Positions 11,180-24,141 of a DNA stretch of 64,000 nucleotides are shown here, piece by piece; position 1 is the first letter of the stretch, and every line of letters begins with the position of its first letter. The stretch covers positions 443,608,053 through 443,672,052 of the forward strand of contig CM040118.1 of assembly GCA_022559845.1 (NCBI GenBank), written 5' to 3'. Origin of the DNA: Amorphophallus konjac. Lineage: Eukaryota > Streptophyta > Magnoliopsida > Alismatales > Araceae. Below the pieces are notes generated by a model. It saw only the letters and a list, made by a program, of their open reading frames with translations. It was not told the DNA's origin and searched no databases. Made by a program: the position numbers and the translations under genes.

Positions 11180-11904
11180 TGTTGGCACTCAAAATATGAT
11201 TATTGGCGACCAAGCCGCAAAGGTGAATGATACGGCCCGCTGAAGCACAAAAGCCGATAAAGATCAACTTACTGAAGACTTCTCAAGCTGCCAGAGCCTC
11301 GAGTCACCCGGGATGAACGCCAGGGACTTCGCCTCAAGAAAATTTGAGATGAATCCACAACCAACCGGCAGTGCGACCAAGCCTGCCCAATGAACCGGCA
11401 TCGACTCTATCGTGCCGCATACATTACACCCATAGTCTAACCAAGGACGATGGCCTACCCGGTGGCCTGCCACCTCATGAAGGACTCTCCTGAGATGGAA
11501 GAACTCCCTTGGCTCTTCAGAACAGAGGACCGAGGGCTCTGTCGGCAGAAGATCCCGGCTACCCGTCACGGGTATAGCTTCTCGCCAAGTTGGGTCCATT
11601 AGTGGCCGAATGACCGCCCGGCCTGGACGGAACTATCCCGGGTGTCACCCCACCCGCCAAGAAGCTTCGAGCACAAAACAGGCTGAGCCAACAGCACGAA
11701 TCCTAGTGCCGAGGGCCGTGTCAGCGGAAAACCCACGTGTTCAAGCGAAAGACGTTCGGGGCTCCGAGAAGGGCCACACGTCATCCTGAGGGCTTCGACG
11801 AGGCGTCCTGTCGAGGTTTCAAAGAACTGTGGCAAGATGAATGTTCACAACGATTCTCGGAATCATCTTCGGACTCACCGGCTAGCCCTTGACGAGCGGG
11901 GATG

Positions 11905-12020
11905 CTAATACGGCGCGCCCTAAACCGGCGCCCCCCCGTTATCCGGCGCCCTCTTATTCCGGTGCGTAAAAGCTTCATAGGACCCTCTCCCTGGCACGCC
12001 ATTCTCCACGCCGGATTAAA
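11905..12020. repeat. GCGCCGGATTA motif array 2 (LTR promoter side)
   Basis: Five to six copies of the same word as array 1, mostly in reverse orientation (CTAATACGGCGCG 11905, CTAAACCGGCGC 11920, GTTATCCGGCGCC 11938, CTTATTCCGGTGCG 11953), ending with a forward CCACGCCGGATTAAA at 12007. It ends 16 bp before the LTR TATA box. Confidence 0.75.
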
Positions 12021-12036
12021 CCTCAAACGGCCCCTG

Positions 12037-12043
12037 TATAAAT
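12037..12043 (+). promoter_or_regulatory. TATA box of the PMD-element LTR
   Basis: TATAAAT in CCCTGTATAAATGGCC, 857 bp into the LTR and just after motif array 2. AATAAA follows at 13659, giving a repeat (R) region of roughly 1.6 kb. Confidence 0.6.
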
Positions 12044-13854
12044 GGCCATGTTTCGAAACAAAAGTAAGAAAAGAGGGAGGCGAACCCAAAAAAAAGGAAA
12101 AGAATTAAAGGAAAAGGAGAGGGAGTCTGAGAGCCAATTACCTGAGAGGGAGTAAGGGTTTTCTTGCGAGCGAAGCAGGGTCTCACTGAGGGTACTTCAT
12201 TGCCGCATGCCCTCCTCTGCCTGAAGCCTTCCAGAGCCGGAGAAGAAAGGAGAGCCCAATACTCTGTTCTTAGGACAAGTGGGTTGTCTGCGTTTTCCCA
12301 TCCGTCTTACGATTTGTTTCCTCTCAATCGAGTGTAAGCGAGAGGGGGGGGGACGGCGATGATATGAGCCAACCTCCCCCCCCCCCTTCGCCATTTTTTT
12401 GAGTTGTTCTTCTGTGAGCCTCTCTCTAATTAAAATACGGTGGTTGTGCCATGATGCCGGCGCCGAATCTGTAACATATGTGTTGGCCTCCCCCGTTGAT
12501 GGTATGATGGTATGAATATATGAATGCCATGGCGGATTGAATGTTCAATGCCTTTTCTCTCTCACCTATTTCTATCCTAGTCGGTGTATATGTCAGTTTC
12601 CTCCCATGCGTGATTTTCGATTACGGCTCCTCCGACCCTGAAACATGCCCTGAGATGTCATGGGCTATAGAGACGACCCCTCCCCGGGTCCTTCACGTCG
12701 AGGTCATGGCCGTGCCTCATCTGATGGTTTCTGTATACCGTGTGGATAGAGCTGTGCCTATGCACATGTCTTTTCCCATCTTGATAAGAGGTTTGGTTGC
12801 CATTCCCTCTCCTCTTTGCATTGCTCTATTCCCCAGAGGAGTTGGAAGCCACCTCCAGAACGGTGAGACCCGTCTTGTGATTCTGCGTTCCAGCCATTCG
12901 TGTATTTGCGTGTGTGGGCAAATCGTCCTAGATGCATATCGACTGCCTTTCTCTGTGACTGCTGTTTGCATTCTCTTCTGTGGATGGCAACCCAGTCTCG
13001 CGAGCATCAACACCTTAGCCCTGTGAGTGGTGATCTATCAATGCCGAATGTCTTCATTCCTCTAGTACGTGATTTGCAGCTACTGAACCATTCGAGTACC
13101 GTTGTTTTGGTCTCAGCCACCCGGAGAGGGGGATATTCTCCACCGTTTCACAGAACTGCCGATCGGCCAAGGGAACTCCACTTTTGAGTGATGGATGTCT
13201 CCCATGAGTCACAGAGCTAACAACAACTGGGGCCCCAGCCCAACAATTCCAAACCCACAGTCCTTCGGGACCCTGTGGTGACTAAGGGACAAATGCTCCT
13301 AGTAGGCTAGTCCTCGGAGCCTCTCTCCCTAATGGTCTCTCGCTAGCGGATGCAGTGCATGCTATAGGTCACCCACCCCTTGTTGGCCAGTCCTCGGGGT
13401 GTTGCTTCCATCACTAGTTGCCTCGTTCCTCTGTTTCCACCCACGGAGCTATGGTGCCCCTCGCAGGCTTGTCCTCAGGGTATCCTGTCCGATTGGGGTT
13501 TTGCTGGCTGCCACCATGCAGACCGGTTGTTTAGGGGCTTACTCCACGAGTGAGTATGACCCCGTTTCTCCCCTGCAGTCCTTTAGGGACGGGGGAGATG
13601 CTACCCAATTTTTGGCAGAACTCTTTTAACTGATAAGAGCACTTGTATGAACGGCTCCAATAAAACACTTGTTCTGAGATAAAGGACTCTAGTGCTCGAG
13701 TATGGACCTCGCACTAGCTCACCATGTCATTCTGGAAGGGCTCTGGACTTCAATTAAATAAGCAATTAGCCCAATTAACTTCAAAACCCTTAACAGAATC
13801 TCAGTAAACTTAAACAGTTTCAAAATTCCTCAAAAATCAGTTAAGGCGGTGCAG

Positions 13855-14085
13855 CCCTAATCCGACGCGCCTTAATACGGCGCGGTACCCCCCCGCGCCG
13901 GAATAACCTTACACTCATGAAAATTGTTTTCAAGTGGCTCGTTCCCGGTGCGCCCTTACCCGGCGCGCCCCAAGCCCACCACGCCATTTTAACATTTGTT
14001 AAGGCCGCACCGGATTAAGACCATTTACCCACGTTTGGCCGTGCCGGGAAAGCCTATCCCTACGCGTGGTCGCGCCGGTTTTGAA
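13855..14085. repeat. GCGCCGGATTA motif array 3
   Basis: Seven or more copies, both orientations: CCTAATCCGACGCGCC, TTAATACGGCGCGG, CGCGCCGGAATAA, CCGGTGCGCC, CCCGGCGCGCC, GCCGCACCGGATTAAG (from about 14004) and CGCGCCGGTT (about 14070). It lies downstream of AATAAA and not beside an obvious TATA box. Confidence 0.65.
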
Positions 14086-14554
14086 CCATTATGATGTTTT
14101 AATCACTCCCTCGCCCTTGGAGCGATCCTCGTCTCCCGCGGTCGAGATCAATGACCCTAATTAATAATAAATTGAATAAGAAAGGGGCTATACAAGCCCG
14201 AGCCATCTTGCTTTTAATACCACATCCGATAGCACTCTGCTTTCATTACTATGCTTATGCTGCCACTTTCGTTTCCCCTTTGGGAAGGCTAATAATTTGG
14301 TTGATCACTGATCATTATTATAACTCTACTGCCATGTTTTGCATAATCATGAGCATCATGCGTGCATGCCTGCATAGACCCTCGGGTATATCAAATGGCA
14401 TTGACGGAAGCTCGAGTTACGCCCGACCGGAAGTCTTTGCTATGCGCGATGGTGGTCCTCGGACCTACGCCCTCCGCCATGTACTAAGGGTCTTCAATTT
14501 GATGAACCATGCTTCTCTTGCATGATAGATAGAAACATCTCGTGTGACCACGTC

Positions 14555-16927
14555 TGTGACGACCCAGAGTTCAAGATATCGATACACCGATAACATCGGT
14601 ATACCGACACCAAGAACTGGGGAGGCCACCCAAGAGGCTGATGAGGCCCCTGAAGGGTTAGTGGGGGGTTAGCTGAGGAATATGCATAATTAATTGCGAA
14701 TTGGGGCGCGCAATACAAATAAGTATTTAAGATTTAAACACAAGTGCGGAAGCAATTTTAAAATAACCAGAGTGATATATATAACTAGTCCAGAGTCACA
14801 AACACTAGTCCACAGGGCACAACTACGCGGGGCATACCCCGGCAAAAGTACAACACAAGCCTCAAAAAGGCAGCTCGTGCTCAGCTGGCAGCTAAGGAAC
14901 GGTCCCGAAACAGCACACTAAACTCCGGGAGATGTCGGGCGCGGCTCACCTGAAAGGAGAAGGGTGAGTCACAGCCAGACTCAGTAGGGGTCACGCGGAT
15001 CCCTACCTCGCGCTAAACATGCGAACATGCATAATTAACAGCAATTAAAGCATGCATTCAAATAAATACACAGGCAATGGCATGAATATCTAATCACAAG
15101 AAAGCTGTAAACTCTATCTAAGCAAGTATAACAGCTAACACATGCCGCTACTAATTAAATGCAAGCGATTAAAGCTAAAACTACCAATTAGAATGAGCTG
15201 CAACTAGTCCAAGCAACAAGGAAGGACAACCACTGGAGCAGAAACCAGAAGCGTCCACTGACGGCTTACACTGCGTCTCAAGCACTCGCAGTCGACAAGC
15301 GACAAGCTAAGCGCGCAAACAGTACCAAACCAAGTGACCAGTCGGAGTGACACCCGTCGGCGTCAGTCCACAGTCTCCGACCACGTGTGCACACACTGAC
15401 TCTAGCCTGAGCCAGGCCCTCTAACTAGTTTTCTCCCTTGGCAGGACGCTACCATTGGCTGGGAGCCCACGGAACTAGCTTACAAACCGTGAATGGGAAA
15501 TATACCCCTCCGCCATCCTCAAGCGGGTCGGTACTCAACAGACCTTAGGGAAACAACAGTGGCTCCATTGCCTGGAAAGAAAAGCTACTCTATTGGCACA
15601 TAAAACATGCCACGATATAGTAAAACAATACAACTATGGCATGAATATAGAACGGAACGCATAAGCAATGGGCTGGGAATATATTGCAGCCATCAGGGAA
15701 TTGGCGGTCAAGGACCCACGCGCCACATGCAAACGACGGTCGGGGGTCGGCGCGTTACTTCAAGAATGACGCTCCAGTCCCCATCCGTCACTCCCGTCAG
15801 GATTCCAGCTCAAGAGGCACCAAAGGCATGTAACGGTGGGGGCCCTGCGCGTTACTTCGAAGCGACGCGTGGGGTCACCGCCGTCACATCCACCCGAGGC
15901 TCAAACCACCTATCAGCGTTCTAAATGGTAACAGGCGAAGTAACGCCCCGGTCTAGGCGCGTCGGACCGAAACGACGGTCGGCCGACTGGCCGCCGGGCG
16001 CACCGCCTGACAAAAATCACGGAAAACAGTTGATGAGTAACGGATGGGAGCCCCACCGTTACTCTCCAAGTAACGCACCCCTATTGGGCCGCTATTTGGT
16101 AGTGACGCGTCCACCTTGGACCGTCGGGCAAGTGACGGTTCCTGGCAGGACCGTCACTGCACCTGGGTTACGGGCGGGTACGGTTTGTAAACCGAAGCCC
16201 TCCCGGACGGCTGAAAACGCCGGGTATCGATGAAAAACCTGATAACCTGTCAAACCACGCATGCTAGACAACAATTTAACATCTAAATCTAGCACATGCA
16301 AGGCCTAAAACGCATTAAACTCAAGATTTAGGCTAAAACCCCAAAAATGGAAATATGAACATCATGCATGCTACGGGGTGCTAATCAACAAACGAGCTAA
16401 AGGAAACGATCCTAGCAAGATCGAGGTTCCATCCCCCTACCTTTCGCAAGCCGAAACCGTCGAACGGGCCGCATGCAAGGAGGAATAGCCACGGAGCTTC
16501 CACGCTCCACCTCACTCCCACGATCACCGATCCACGCCGAAGTGGACACCCACGCGCTCTACTCGACGCGAGGAATCCAACGGTGCCAACCTCGTCTCAA
16601 TCCGACGCCGTCTCGACCCTGATCCCTAAGAGAGGAGAGGAGGTGGCCGCACGGAGGAGAGAGAGAGGGAGAGGGTGAAATGAGAGATCGACGGGGGAGA
16701 GAGAGAGGGTGAGGGATATAAAAAAATAAAAAATAAAATTAATATATATATAATATAATCATTATATATATAAAAATCTTATTAATATTCATTAACCCTC
16801 AAACAGCTCCGAACAAATCCGGAAAAATGCCAGACAAATTCCCAAAAATCCAGGAAAATAGCCGGAATTTCCAGAACAATTAATAGAACAAATACCACGA
16901 AGGATCCATTAAGGCACGGGCCTTACA
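14555..16927 (-). repeat. Element G 3' LTR
   Basis: Runs TGTAAGGCCC...GTCGTCACA on the minus strand. In element order: a short U3, AT-rich TATA region (about 16735-16780), CT-rich leader (16620-16700), a GTRACG word array (15717-16200) and U5. Same length as the partner LTR. Confidence 0.95.
15717..16200. repeat. GTAACGG/GTGACGG hairpin-word array in G LTR (left copy)
   Basis: About 20 copies of RGTRACG or its complement in under 500 bp. Several pair into stems: GAGTAACGG/CCGTTACTC (16035-16064, 9 bp, 12-nt loop) and AGTGACGGT/ACCGTCACT (16131-16158, 9 bp, 10-nt loop). It lies downstream of the TATA box in element orientation, hence in transcribed leader. Confidence 0.7.
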
Positions 16928-16942
16928 GTCCCTCCCTCCTTA
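16928..16942 (-). other. Element G polypurine tract
   Basis: On the minus strand AAGGAGGGAGGGAC directly precedes the 3' LTR start TGTAAGG. It lies about 65 bp beyond the polyprotein stop. Confidence 0.8.
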
Positions 16943-17006
16943 CAGAAATTTCGCCCTCGAAATTTACAATAACCGAAAAGGAGGAAACTGAGAAAGGACT
17001 TATACC

Positions 17007-20000
17007 TCACTGGAACAAGAAAGGAAAAAGCTGACGCATCTCATCTTCACGCTCCCAAGTAGACTCGTTACCAGAGTGACGCTGCCAAGCAACTCTTACC
17101 AGAGGAATAACCTTATTTCTCAACCGCTGCTCACGACGGTCTTCAATTCGGATAGGAAACTCTGGCGTGGACAAATCAGCAGTCACCTCGGGCCACACTG
17201 AATCATCGAGAACATGAGAAGCATCAGACACATATTTCCTCAACTGAGACACGTGGAACACATTATGAATAGCTTGCATGGCCGCCGGCAGTTGCAAACG
17301 ATAAGCCACTGAACCAATAGCTTCAACAATCGGAAAAGGGCCAACATACCGCGGACTAAGCTTTCCACGCTTCCCAAACCTGGAAACACCCTTCATTGGA
17401 GATATTTTAACAAACACCATATCTCCCGGCTCAAATTGTAGTGGACGTCTGCGTCGATCTGCATAACTTTTCTGTCGACTCTGAGCCGTCAACAATCTCT
17501 GTCTGATCAGACGAACCACATCAGAACACTGCTGTACCATGTCCGGTCCTGTCAACAGTCGGTCCCCAACATCAAACCAGTTCAGAGGAGTACGACAAGG
17601 ACGACCATACAGCGCTTCATAAGGAGCCATGCCAATACTGGAGTGAAAACTGTTATTATAAGCAAACTCAACAAGTGGCAAATGCTGACCCCACGAACCT
17701 TGCCAATCAAGGCAACACGATCTTAGCATGTCTTCCAAAGTCTGAATAGTTCTCTCTGACTGTCCATCTGACTGTGGATGATACGCTGAACTGAAAGCTA
17801 ACTCAGTGCCCAAAGCTTTCTGGAAACTACGCCAGAAGCCAGAGGTAAAACGCGGGTCACGATCTGACACAAGTGAAACAGGAATTCCATGCAATGGCAC
17901 GATCTTCTGCACATAGAGCTCGGCCAATCTCTGCACACTCCAAGTAACTTTAATTGGCAACAATCTGGCGGTTTTCGTCAATCTGTCGACAAGCAGCCAG
18001 ATTCCATCAAAACCTTGAGAAGTTCGAGGCAAACCCACCACAAAATCTGTAGTAACATGGTCCCATTTCCACATCGGGATTTCCAATGGCTGAAGCAGAC
18101 CACCTGGCTTTTGATGTTCGGCTTTAACTAATTGACAAGTCAAGCACTTAGAAACAAAAATAGCCACGTCCTTCTTCATGCCGGGCCACCAGAACTGCTT
18201 CTTCAAATTCTGATACATCTTGGTGACACCAGGGTGAATAGCAAAACGGGAACCATGGGCTTCACTCAAAATCTCATTCCTCAAATCATCATCAACAGGA
18301 ATATACAATCTGCCCTGGAAACTGACGACCAGCTCGTCATTAAATTCCACATCATATCTTGATATAACACGGGCCAAATCAGAATCAGCTTGTTGGGCTT
18401 CTAGAATCTGCTGATACAAAGCTGAACCCAAAACCAAGCTAGCACAAACTGCCATCCTCGGATCGGCAGGAATCTCTACACACAATGCCTCGCTCGGAAG
18501 CTGTTCCCACAATTTCCATTCACGAAGCAACAAATGACTGACTTGTACTTTCCTGCTCAGGGCATCAGCCACAACATTCATTTTACCTGGCTGATAGGAG
18601 AGTGTAAAGTCATAATCTTTCATGTATTCCATCCATCGCCTCTGCCTGAGATTCAGATCTTTCTGGGAGAAAATATACTGTAAACTCTGATGATCAGTAA
18701 GAATCTGAAATTTCTCACCATACAGATAATGTCTCCAGATCTTCAAGGCAAAAATAACTGCAGCTAGCTCTAGATCATGAGTGGGATAATTTCCTTCATG
18801 CTGTTTCAATTGCCGAGACGCATATGCGATAACTTTACCATGTTGCATCAGCACTGCACCCAAACCTACTCGAGACGCATCTGTACAAACAAGAAAACCA
18901 CCCGAGTCGGAAGGCAAAGTCAACACTGGAGAAGAAGTCAACAGCCTTTTCAATTCAACAAAGCTAGCCTCACACTGATCCGACCAGACAAATGGCACAC
19001 CCTTCCGTGTCAATTTAGTCATCGGTGCTGCAATCTTCGCAAAATCCTGAATGAATCTGCGGTAATACCCAGCCAATCCTAAAAAACTTCGTATCTCCGT
19101 GATGGTCCTCGGTCTCTGCCAACTCAAAACGGCATCAATCTTTGCAGGGTCTACTGCTACTCCATCACTAGAAATCACATGGCCAAGAAAATGAATCTCC
19201 CGAAGCCAGAATTCACATTTACTGAGCTTCGCATAAAGCTCGTGATCTCTTAGAGTCTGCAGAACGATCCTCAAATGCTGCACATGATCATCAACAGAGG
19301 CAGAATATATCAAGATATCATCAACAAAGATCACCACAAAATGGTCCAGAAATGGACGAAAGATACGCTGCATTAGATCCATAAAGGCTGCTGGGGCATT
19401 AGTCAAACCAAACGGCATGACTAAAAATTCAAAGTGACCATATCGGGTACTGAAAGCAGTCTTCTCCACATCAGATTCCCGGATCCGCAACTGAAAATAG
19501 CCAGATCGGAGATCAATCCGTGAAAAGACAGCAGCAGACTGTAACTGGTCAAACAAATCATCAATCCTGGGGAGCGGATACTTATTCTTGATAGTCGCCT
19601 GATTCAGCTGCCTGTAATCAATACAAAGCCTCAGGTTTCCATCTTTCTTTTTCACAAACAGTACTGGGGCACTCCACGGAGAAAAACTGGGACGAATATA
19701 ACCCTTCGCCAGTAACTCTAGTAGCTGTGCACGCAGTACTTTCAATTCAGCTGGAGCCATTCGGTACGGCGGCTTTGCTAAGGGGCCAGTACCTGGAATC
19801 AGTTCAATCACCATCTCAATCTCTCGCTCTGGGGGCAAGCCTGGCAACTCGTCAGGAAACACATCAGGGAACTCACAGACAACCGGAATATCACAAACAT
19901 CCCGTCGTGGTTTTTCAACAGCCACCACTGAAGCAAGGAATCCCTGACAACCTGCGCTAAGCAACCTATAGGCTCGAATAGCAGAAATAATCATACGAGA

Positions 20001-21659
20001 AGAACGGGATCGAATACCTTGAAAATAAAAGGCTGATTTTCCCTGGGGCTGAAAATAGACTTTCTTCGATCTGCAGTCAACCACAGCTCCATAATGCTCC
20101 AACCAATCCATTCCCAGAATAACATCATAATCTGCCAGCTGCAACGCATACAATCTCGCCGGCAACTGGTGATCATCAATCATCACAGGAGACTCATCCA
20201 AACACAAGGGAGTAACCATGAAATCTCCAGAAGGCAATTCCACAAACAACTCACAAGACAGCTCAGAAGTGGGTTCCTCAATACAAGCCATAAAATCCTC
20301 AGAAATAAAAGAGTGAGAAGCACCAGAATCAAATAAGACATGAGCTGCATGACCATAAAGCATAATCGTACCTTCCACAAGATGGGACGCAGCAGCATCA
20401 GCTCTTGTCAAATGAGAAACTTTGCCTTTCTGCTTCTTAGAACCAACTGAAGATTGCTGAGAAGACGCCGACGCCTGAGAGAAAAATTGCTGTGGAGCTT
20501 GAGGTGCAGGAGGTCTAAACTGCGGCTGAGGTTGAGAAAACTGAGGAGCTTGCAATGGATTCGGCCTCAGCGGGCAATCTCGAACCACATGACCTGGCTG
20601 GTCACACCTAAAGCAAACAACAGGAAGAGAACACGGTTGGCCCTTATGATGACCACCGCATCTCCGACACGTCCACGGCTGATTAGCAGCTGAGCTCTGT
20701 CGAGTCTGAGAAGAAGGTGCTGTCGGCTGCTGAACAGAATCTGCACCGGACGGCTGCTGAACAAACTTCTTCTTCTTCTTGAACCTTTTGAACTTGGGCT
20801 TAGAAGGAGAGGAAGCACTGGAAACCTCTGACTGGACCGAAGGAACACTAGGCACGGGCTGTCGGTAAGTCTGCTGAACCTGAGCCACTGGCTGCACTGA
20901 CCCTGCCTGGGGATATCCACCCGGTCTCGCCATCTCTAGCTCTAAGGCTACAGCTGTCTGGCACGCAGTATCAAGATCCGCAACACGACTCGCTATCAAC
21001 GGCATCTTCAACTCTGGCCTCAACCCTCGCAAGAATTGCTGGGTCTTCAAAGCTTCACTGGCCAGCACATGGGGCGCATACTGACCCAATTCCAAGAACT
21101 TATTCCTGTACTGAAGCACGGTCATACTGCCCTGGGTCAATTCCATAAACCGATACATCTTATCCATCTGCAAGCAGGCAGGAGTATAGGCACGCTCAAA
21201 AGCAGCGACGAACTCTGCCCAAGTGATTTGCCGAAGAGGTCTGGATCGAAAGGAAATCTGCCACTCGGCTTTCCACCACGCAATGGACGTACCCTGGAGT
21301 TGAAAGGCAGCGAGCATGACTTTTTCATCTTCAGCACACTCCATCGAGACAAAAACACGCTCTATCGCATCCATCCATTGCCTCGCGACTTCTGGATCAG
21401 CTTGGCCATCGAAAGCAGGCGGATTGAACATCAGAAATTCCTTCAAAGCCTTGCCTCGACTGCCAGGCACTTCAGCTTGAACGATCGGCACTGGAGGAGC
21501 AACTGGAACGACAGGAACAGCGGGAACTGCAGGAGGAGGTGCAGAACCGCTATCTTCCCTGGGCGCATCTCGAGGAACACGAGGAGCTCGAGGAGGTCTT
21601 CCTCGACGAGGCGGCATAATTATGCTGCCAGAAACACAATCAACGATGAAATCCATCAA
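17007..21659 (-). CDS. Element G Gag-Pol polyprotein (intact, chromodomain)
   Basis: 1550 codons, one uninterrupted frame. Order: Pro/Ala-rich N-terminus; gag (about 75-245, [12 protein letters not shown]); basic linker; zinc knuckles (a CX2C variant at 331-343, canonical CX2CX4HX4C at 349-362); aspartic protease D-S-G-A (444-447); reverse transcriptase with F-V-D-D (778-781); RNase H T-D-A-S (926-929); integrase with H-H-C-C (C1172, C1175) and D1205, D1266, E1302; C-terminal barrel; chromodomain-like end (about 1500-1550). It makes the capsid, protease, RT/RNase H and integrase needed for retrotransposition. The frame opens at 21659, but the ATG at 21617-21615, just before a [12 protein letters not shown] stretch, is the likelier start. 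All catalytic residues are present. Confidence 0.95.
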   Translation of the reverse strand: MMDFIVDCVSGSIIMPPRRGRPPRAPRVPRDAPREDSGSAPPPAVPAVPVVPVAPPVPIVQAEVPGSRGKALKEFLMFNPPAFDGQADPEVARQWMDAIERVFVSMECAEDEKVMLAAFQLQGTSIAWWKAEWQISFRSRPLRQITWAEFVAAFERAYTPACLQMDKMYRFMELTQGSMTVLQYRNKFLELGQYAPHVLASEALKTQQFLRGLRPELKMPLIASRVADLDTACQTAVALELEMARPGGYPQAGSVQPVAQVQQTYRQPVPSVPSVQSEVSSASSPSKPKFKRFKKKKKFVQQPSGADSVQQPTAPSSQTRQSSAANQPWTCRRCGGHHKGQPCSLPVVCFRCDQPGHVVRDCPLRPNPLQAPQFSQPQPQFRPPAPQAPQQFFSQASASSQQSSVGSKKQKGKVSHLTRADAAASHLVEGTIMLYGHAAHVLFDSGASHSFISEDFMACIEEPTSELSCELFVELPSGDFMVTPLCLDESPVMIDDHQLPARLYALQLADYDVILGMDWLEHYGAVVDCRSKKVYFQPQGKSAFYFQGIRSRSSRMIISAIRAYRLLSAGCQGFLASVVAVEKPRRDVCDIPVVCEFPDVFPDELPGLPPEREIEMVIELIPGTGPLAKPPYRMAPAELKVLRAQLLELLAKGYIRPSFSPWSAPVLFVKKKDGNLRLCIDYRQLNQATIKNKYPLPRIDDLFDQLQSAAVFSRIDLRSGYFQLRIRESDVEKTAFSTRYGHFEFLVMPFGLTNAPAAFMDLMQRIFRPFLDHFVVIFVDDILIYSASVDDHVQHLRIVLQTLRDHELYAKLSKCEFWLREIHFLGHVISSDGVAVDPAKIDAVLSWQRPRTITEIRSFLGLAGYYRRFIQDFAKIAAPMTKLTRKGVPFVWSDQCEASFVELKRLLTSSPVLTLPSDSGGFLVCTDASRVGLGAVLMQHGKVIAYASRQLKQHEGNYPTHDLELAAVIFALKIWRHYLYGEKFQILTDHQSLQYIFSQKDLNLRQRRWMEYMKDYDFTLSYQPGKMNVVADALSRKVQVSHLLLREWKLWEQLPSEALCVEIPADPRMAVCASLVLGSALYQQILEAQQADSDLARVISRYDVEFNDELVVSFQGRLYIPVDDDLRNEILSEAHGSRFAIHPGVTKMYQNLKKQFWWPGMKKDVAIFVSKCLTCQLVKAEHQKPGGLLQPLEIPMWKWDHVTTDFVVGLPRTSQGFDGIWLLVDRLTKTARLLPIKVTWSVQRLAELYVQKIVPLHGIPVSLVSDRDPRFTSGFWRSFQKALGTELAFSSAYHPQSDGQSERTIQTLEDMLRSCCLDWQGSWGQHLPLVEFAYNNSFHSSIGMAPYEALYGRPCRTPLNWFDVGDRLLTGPDMVQQCSDVVRLIRQRLLTAQSRQKSYADRRRRPLQFEPGDMVFVKISPMKGVSRFGKRGKLSPRYVGPFPIVEAIGSVAYRLQLPAAMQAIHNVFHVSQLRKYVSDASHVLDDSVWPEVTADLSTPEFPIRIEDRREQRLRNKVIPLVRVAWQRHSGNESTWEREDEMRQLFPFLFQ

Positions 21660-21753
21660 TCATACGGAAAACATCCTATGCCAGCAAGAGACAACAACAG
21701 GACTAGCTCTGGACCAAGCGTCAATTCCAATTCTTTACGCAAATCCTCAACCT

Positions 21754-21766
21754 GGCTCTGATACCA
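21754..21766 (-). other. Element G primer-binding site (tRNA-iMet)
   Basis: Minus-strand TGGTATCAGAGCC, two bases inside the 5' LTR end. The leader to the gag ATG is only about 140 nt, far shorter than in element C, and no splice signals are evident there. Confidence 0.9.
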
Positions 21767-21768
21767 CC

Positions 21769-24141
21769 TGTGACGACCCAGAGTTCAAGATATCGATACA
21801 CCGATAACATCGGTATACCGACACCAAGAACTGGGGAGGCCACCCAAGAGGCTGATGAGGCCCCTGAAGGGTTAGTGGGGGGTTAGCTGAGGAATATGCA
21901 TAATTAATTGCGAATTGGGGCGCGCAATACAAATAAGTATTTAAGATTTAAACACAAGTGCGGAAGCAATTTTAAAATAACCAGAGTGATATATATAACT
22001 AGTCCAGAGTCACAAACACTAGTCCACAGGGCACAACTACGCGGGGCATACCCCGGCAAAAGTACAACACAAGCCTCAAAAAGGCAGCTCGTGCTCAGCT
22101 GGCAGCTAAGGAACGGTCCCGAAACAGCACACTAAACTCCGGGAGATGTCGGGCGCGGCTCACCTGAAAGGAGAAGGGTGAGTCACAGCCAGACTCAGTA
22201 GGGGTCACGCGGATCCCTACCTCGCGCTAAACATGCGAACATGCATAATTAACAGCAATTAAAGCATGCATTCAAATAAATACACAGGCAATGGCATGAA
22301 TATCTAATCACAAGAAAGCTGTAAACTCTATCTAAGCAAGTATAACAGCTAACACATGCCGCTACTAATTAAATGCAAGCGATTAAAGCTAAAACTACCA
22401 ATTAGAATGAGCTGCAACTAGTCCAAGCAACAAGGAAGGACAACCACTGGAGCAGAAACCAGAAGCGTCCACTGACGGCTTACACTGCGTCTCAAGCACT
22501 CGCAGTCGACAAGCGACAAGCTAAGCGCGCAAACAGTACCAAACCAAGTGACCAGTCGGAGTGACACCCGTCGGCGTCAGTCCACAGTCTCCGACCACGT
22601 GTGCACACACTGACTCTAGCCTGAGCCAGGCCCTCTAACTAGTTTTCTCCCTTGGCAGGACGCTACCATTGGCTGGGAGCCCACGGAACTAGCTTACAAA
22701 CCGTGAATGGGAAATATACCCCTCCGCCATCCTCAAGCGGGTCGGTACTCAACAGACCTTAGGGAAACAACAGTGGCTCCATTGCCTGGAAAGAAAAGCT
22801 ACTCTATTGGCACATAAAACACGCCACGATATAGTAAAACAATACAACTATGGCATGAATATAGAACGGAACGCATAAGCAATGGGCTGGGAATATATTG
22901 CAGCCATCAGGGAAGTGGCGGTCAAGGACCCACGCGCCACATGCAAACGACGGTCGGGGGTCGGCGCGTTACTTCAAGAATGACGCTCCAGTCCCCATCC
23001 GTCACTCCCGTCAGGATTCCAGCTCAAGAGGCACCAAAGGCATGTAACGGTGGGGGCCCTGCGCGTTACTTCGAAGCGACGCGTGGGGTCACCGCCGTCA
23101 CATCCACCCGAGGCTCAAACCACCTATCAGCGTTCTAAATGGTAACAGGCGAAGTAACGCCCCGGTCTAGGCGCGTCGGACCGAAACGACGGTCGGCCGA
23201 CTGGCCGCCGGGCGCACCGCCTGACAAAAATCACGGAAAACAGTTGATGAGTAACGGATGGGAGCCCCACCGTTACTCTCCAAGTAACGCACCCCTATTG
23301 GGCCGCTATTTGGTAGTGACGCGTCCACCTTGGACCGTCGGGCAAGTGACGGTTCCTGGCAGGACCGTCACTGCACCTGGGTTACGGGCGGGTACGGTTT
23401 GTAAACCGAAGCCCTCCCGGACGGCTGAAAACGCCGGGTATCGACGAAAAACCTGATAACCTGTCAAACCACGCATGCTAGACAACAATTTAACATCTAA
23501 ATCTAGCACATGCAAGGCCTAAAACGCATTAAACTCAAGATTTAGGCTAAAACCCCAAAAATGGAAATATAAACATCATGCATGCTACGGGGTGCTAATC
23601 AACAAACGAGCTAAAGGAAACGATCCTAGCAAGATCGAGGTTCCATCCCCCTACCTTTCGCAAGCCGAAACCGTCGAACGGGCCGCATGCAAGGAGGAAT
23701 AGCCACGGAGCTTCCACGCTCCACCTCGCTCCCACGATCACCGATCCACGCCGAAGTGGACACCCACGCGCTCTACTCGACGCGAGGAATCCAACGGTGC
23801 CAACCTCGTCTCAATCCGACGCCGTCTCGACCCCGATCCCTAAGAGAGGAGAGGAGGTGGCCGCACGGAGGAGAGAGAGAGGGAGAGGGTGAAATGAGAG
23901 ATCGACGGGGGAGAGAGAGAGGGTGAGGGATATAAAAAAATAAAAAATAAAATTAATATATATATAATATAATCATTATATATATAAAAATCTTATTAAT
24001 ATTCATTAACCCTCAAACAGCTCCGAACAAATCCGGAAAAATGCCAGACAAATTCCCAAAAATCCAGGAAAATAGCCGGAATTTCCAGAACAATTAATAG
24101 AACAAATACCACGAAGGATCCATTAAGGCACGGGCCTTACA
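21769..24141 (-). repeat. Element G 5' LTR
   Basis: Partner of the LTR at 14555-16927, about 6 substitutions in 2373 bp. TATA-like AT-rich block at about 23935-23990. The second copy of the GTRACG array is at 22931-23414. Confidence 0.95.

Larger units (their letters stand above)
11180..14554 (+). mobile_element. 3' LTR of the PMD-carrying element (left part)
   Basis: Starts TGTTGGCACTC after a polypurine tract. Contains motif array 2 (11905-12020), a TATA box TATAAAT (12037-12043), a long transcribed region with no credible gene, AATAAA (13659-13664) and motif array 3 (13855-14085). It is broken at 14554 by element G and resumes at 24142. The 161-aa ORF at 12541-13026 has no recognisable domain and is probably chance. 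The 3' end of the LTR was not identified. Confidence 0.6.
14555..24141 (-). mobile_element. Element G: complete young Ty3/gypsy chromovirus
   Basis: 9587-bp element in reverse orientation with two 2373-bp LTRs (14555-16927 and 21769-24141) and the perfect duplication ACGTC (14550-14554 and 24142-24146). By eye the LTRs differ at only about six sites (about 0.25%), so insertion is very recent. An iMet PBS, a polypurine tract and an uninterrupted 1550-codon polyprotein are all present, so it looks autonomous. The C-terminal chromodomain places it among chromoviruses; LTR length favours the Tekay/Del group, which is an inference. It sits inside the 3' LTR region of the PMD-carrying element. Confidence 0.95.

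Noticed and set aside
12541..13026. 161-aa plus-strand ORF in the PMD-element LTR
   Set aside because: No domain, no supporting homologue in the window, and inside the R region of an LTR.
5386..14554. A proven LTR pair around the PMD gene
   Set aside because: The segment before the PBS and the LTR from 11180 show no overlap I could align, so one element is likely but not shown.
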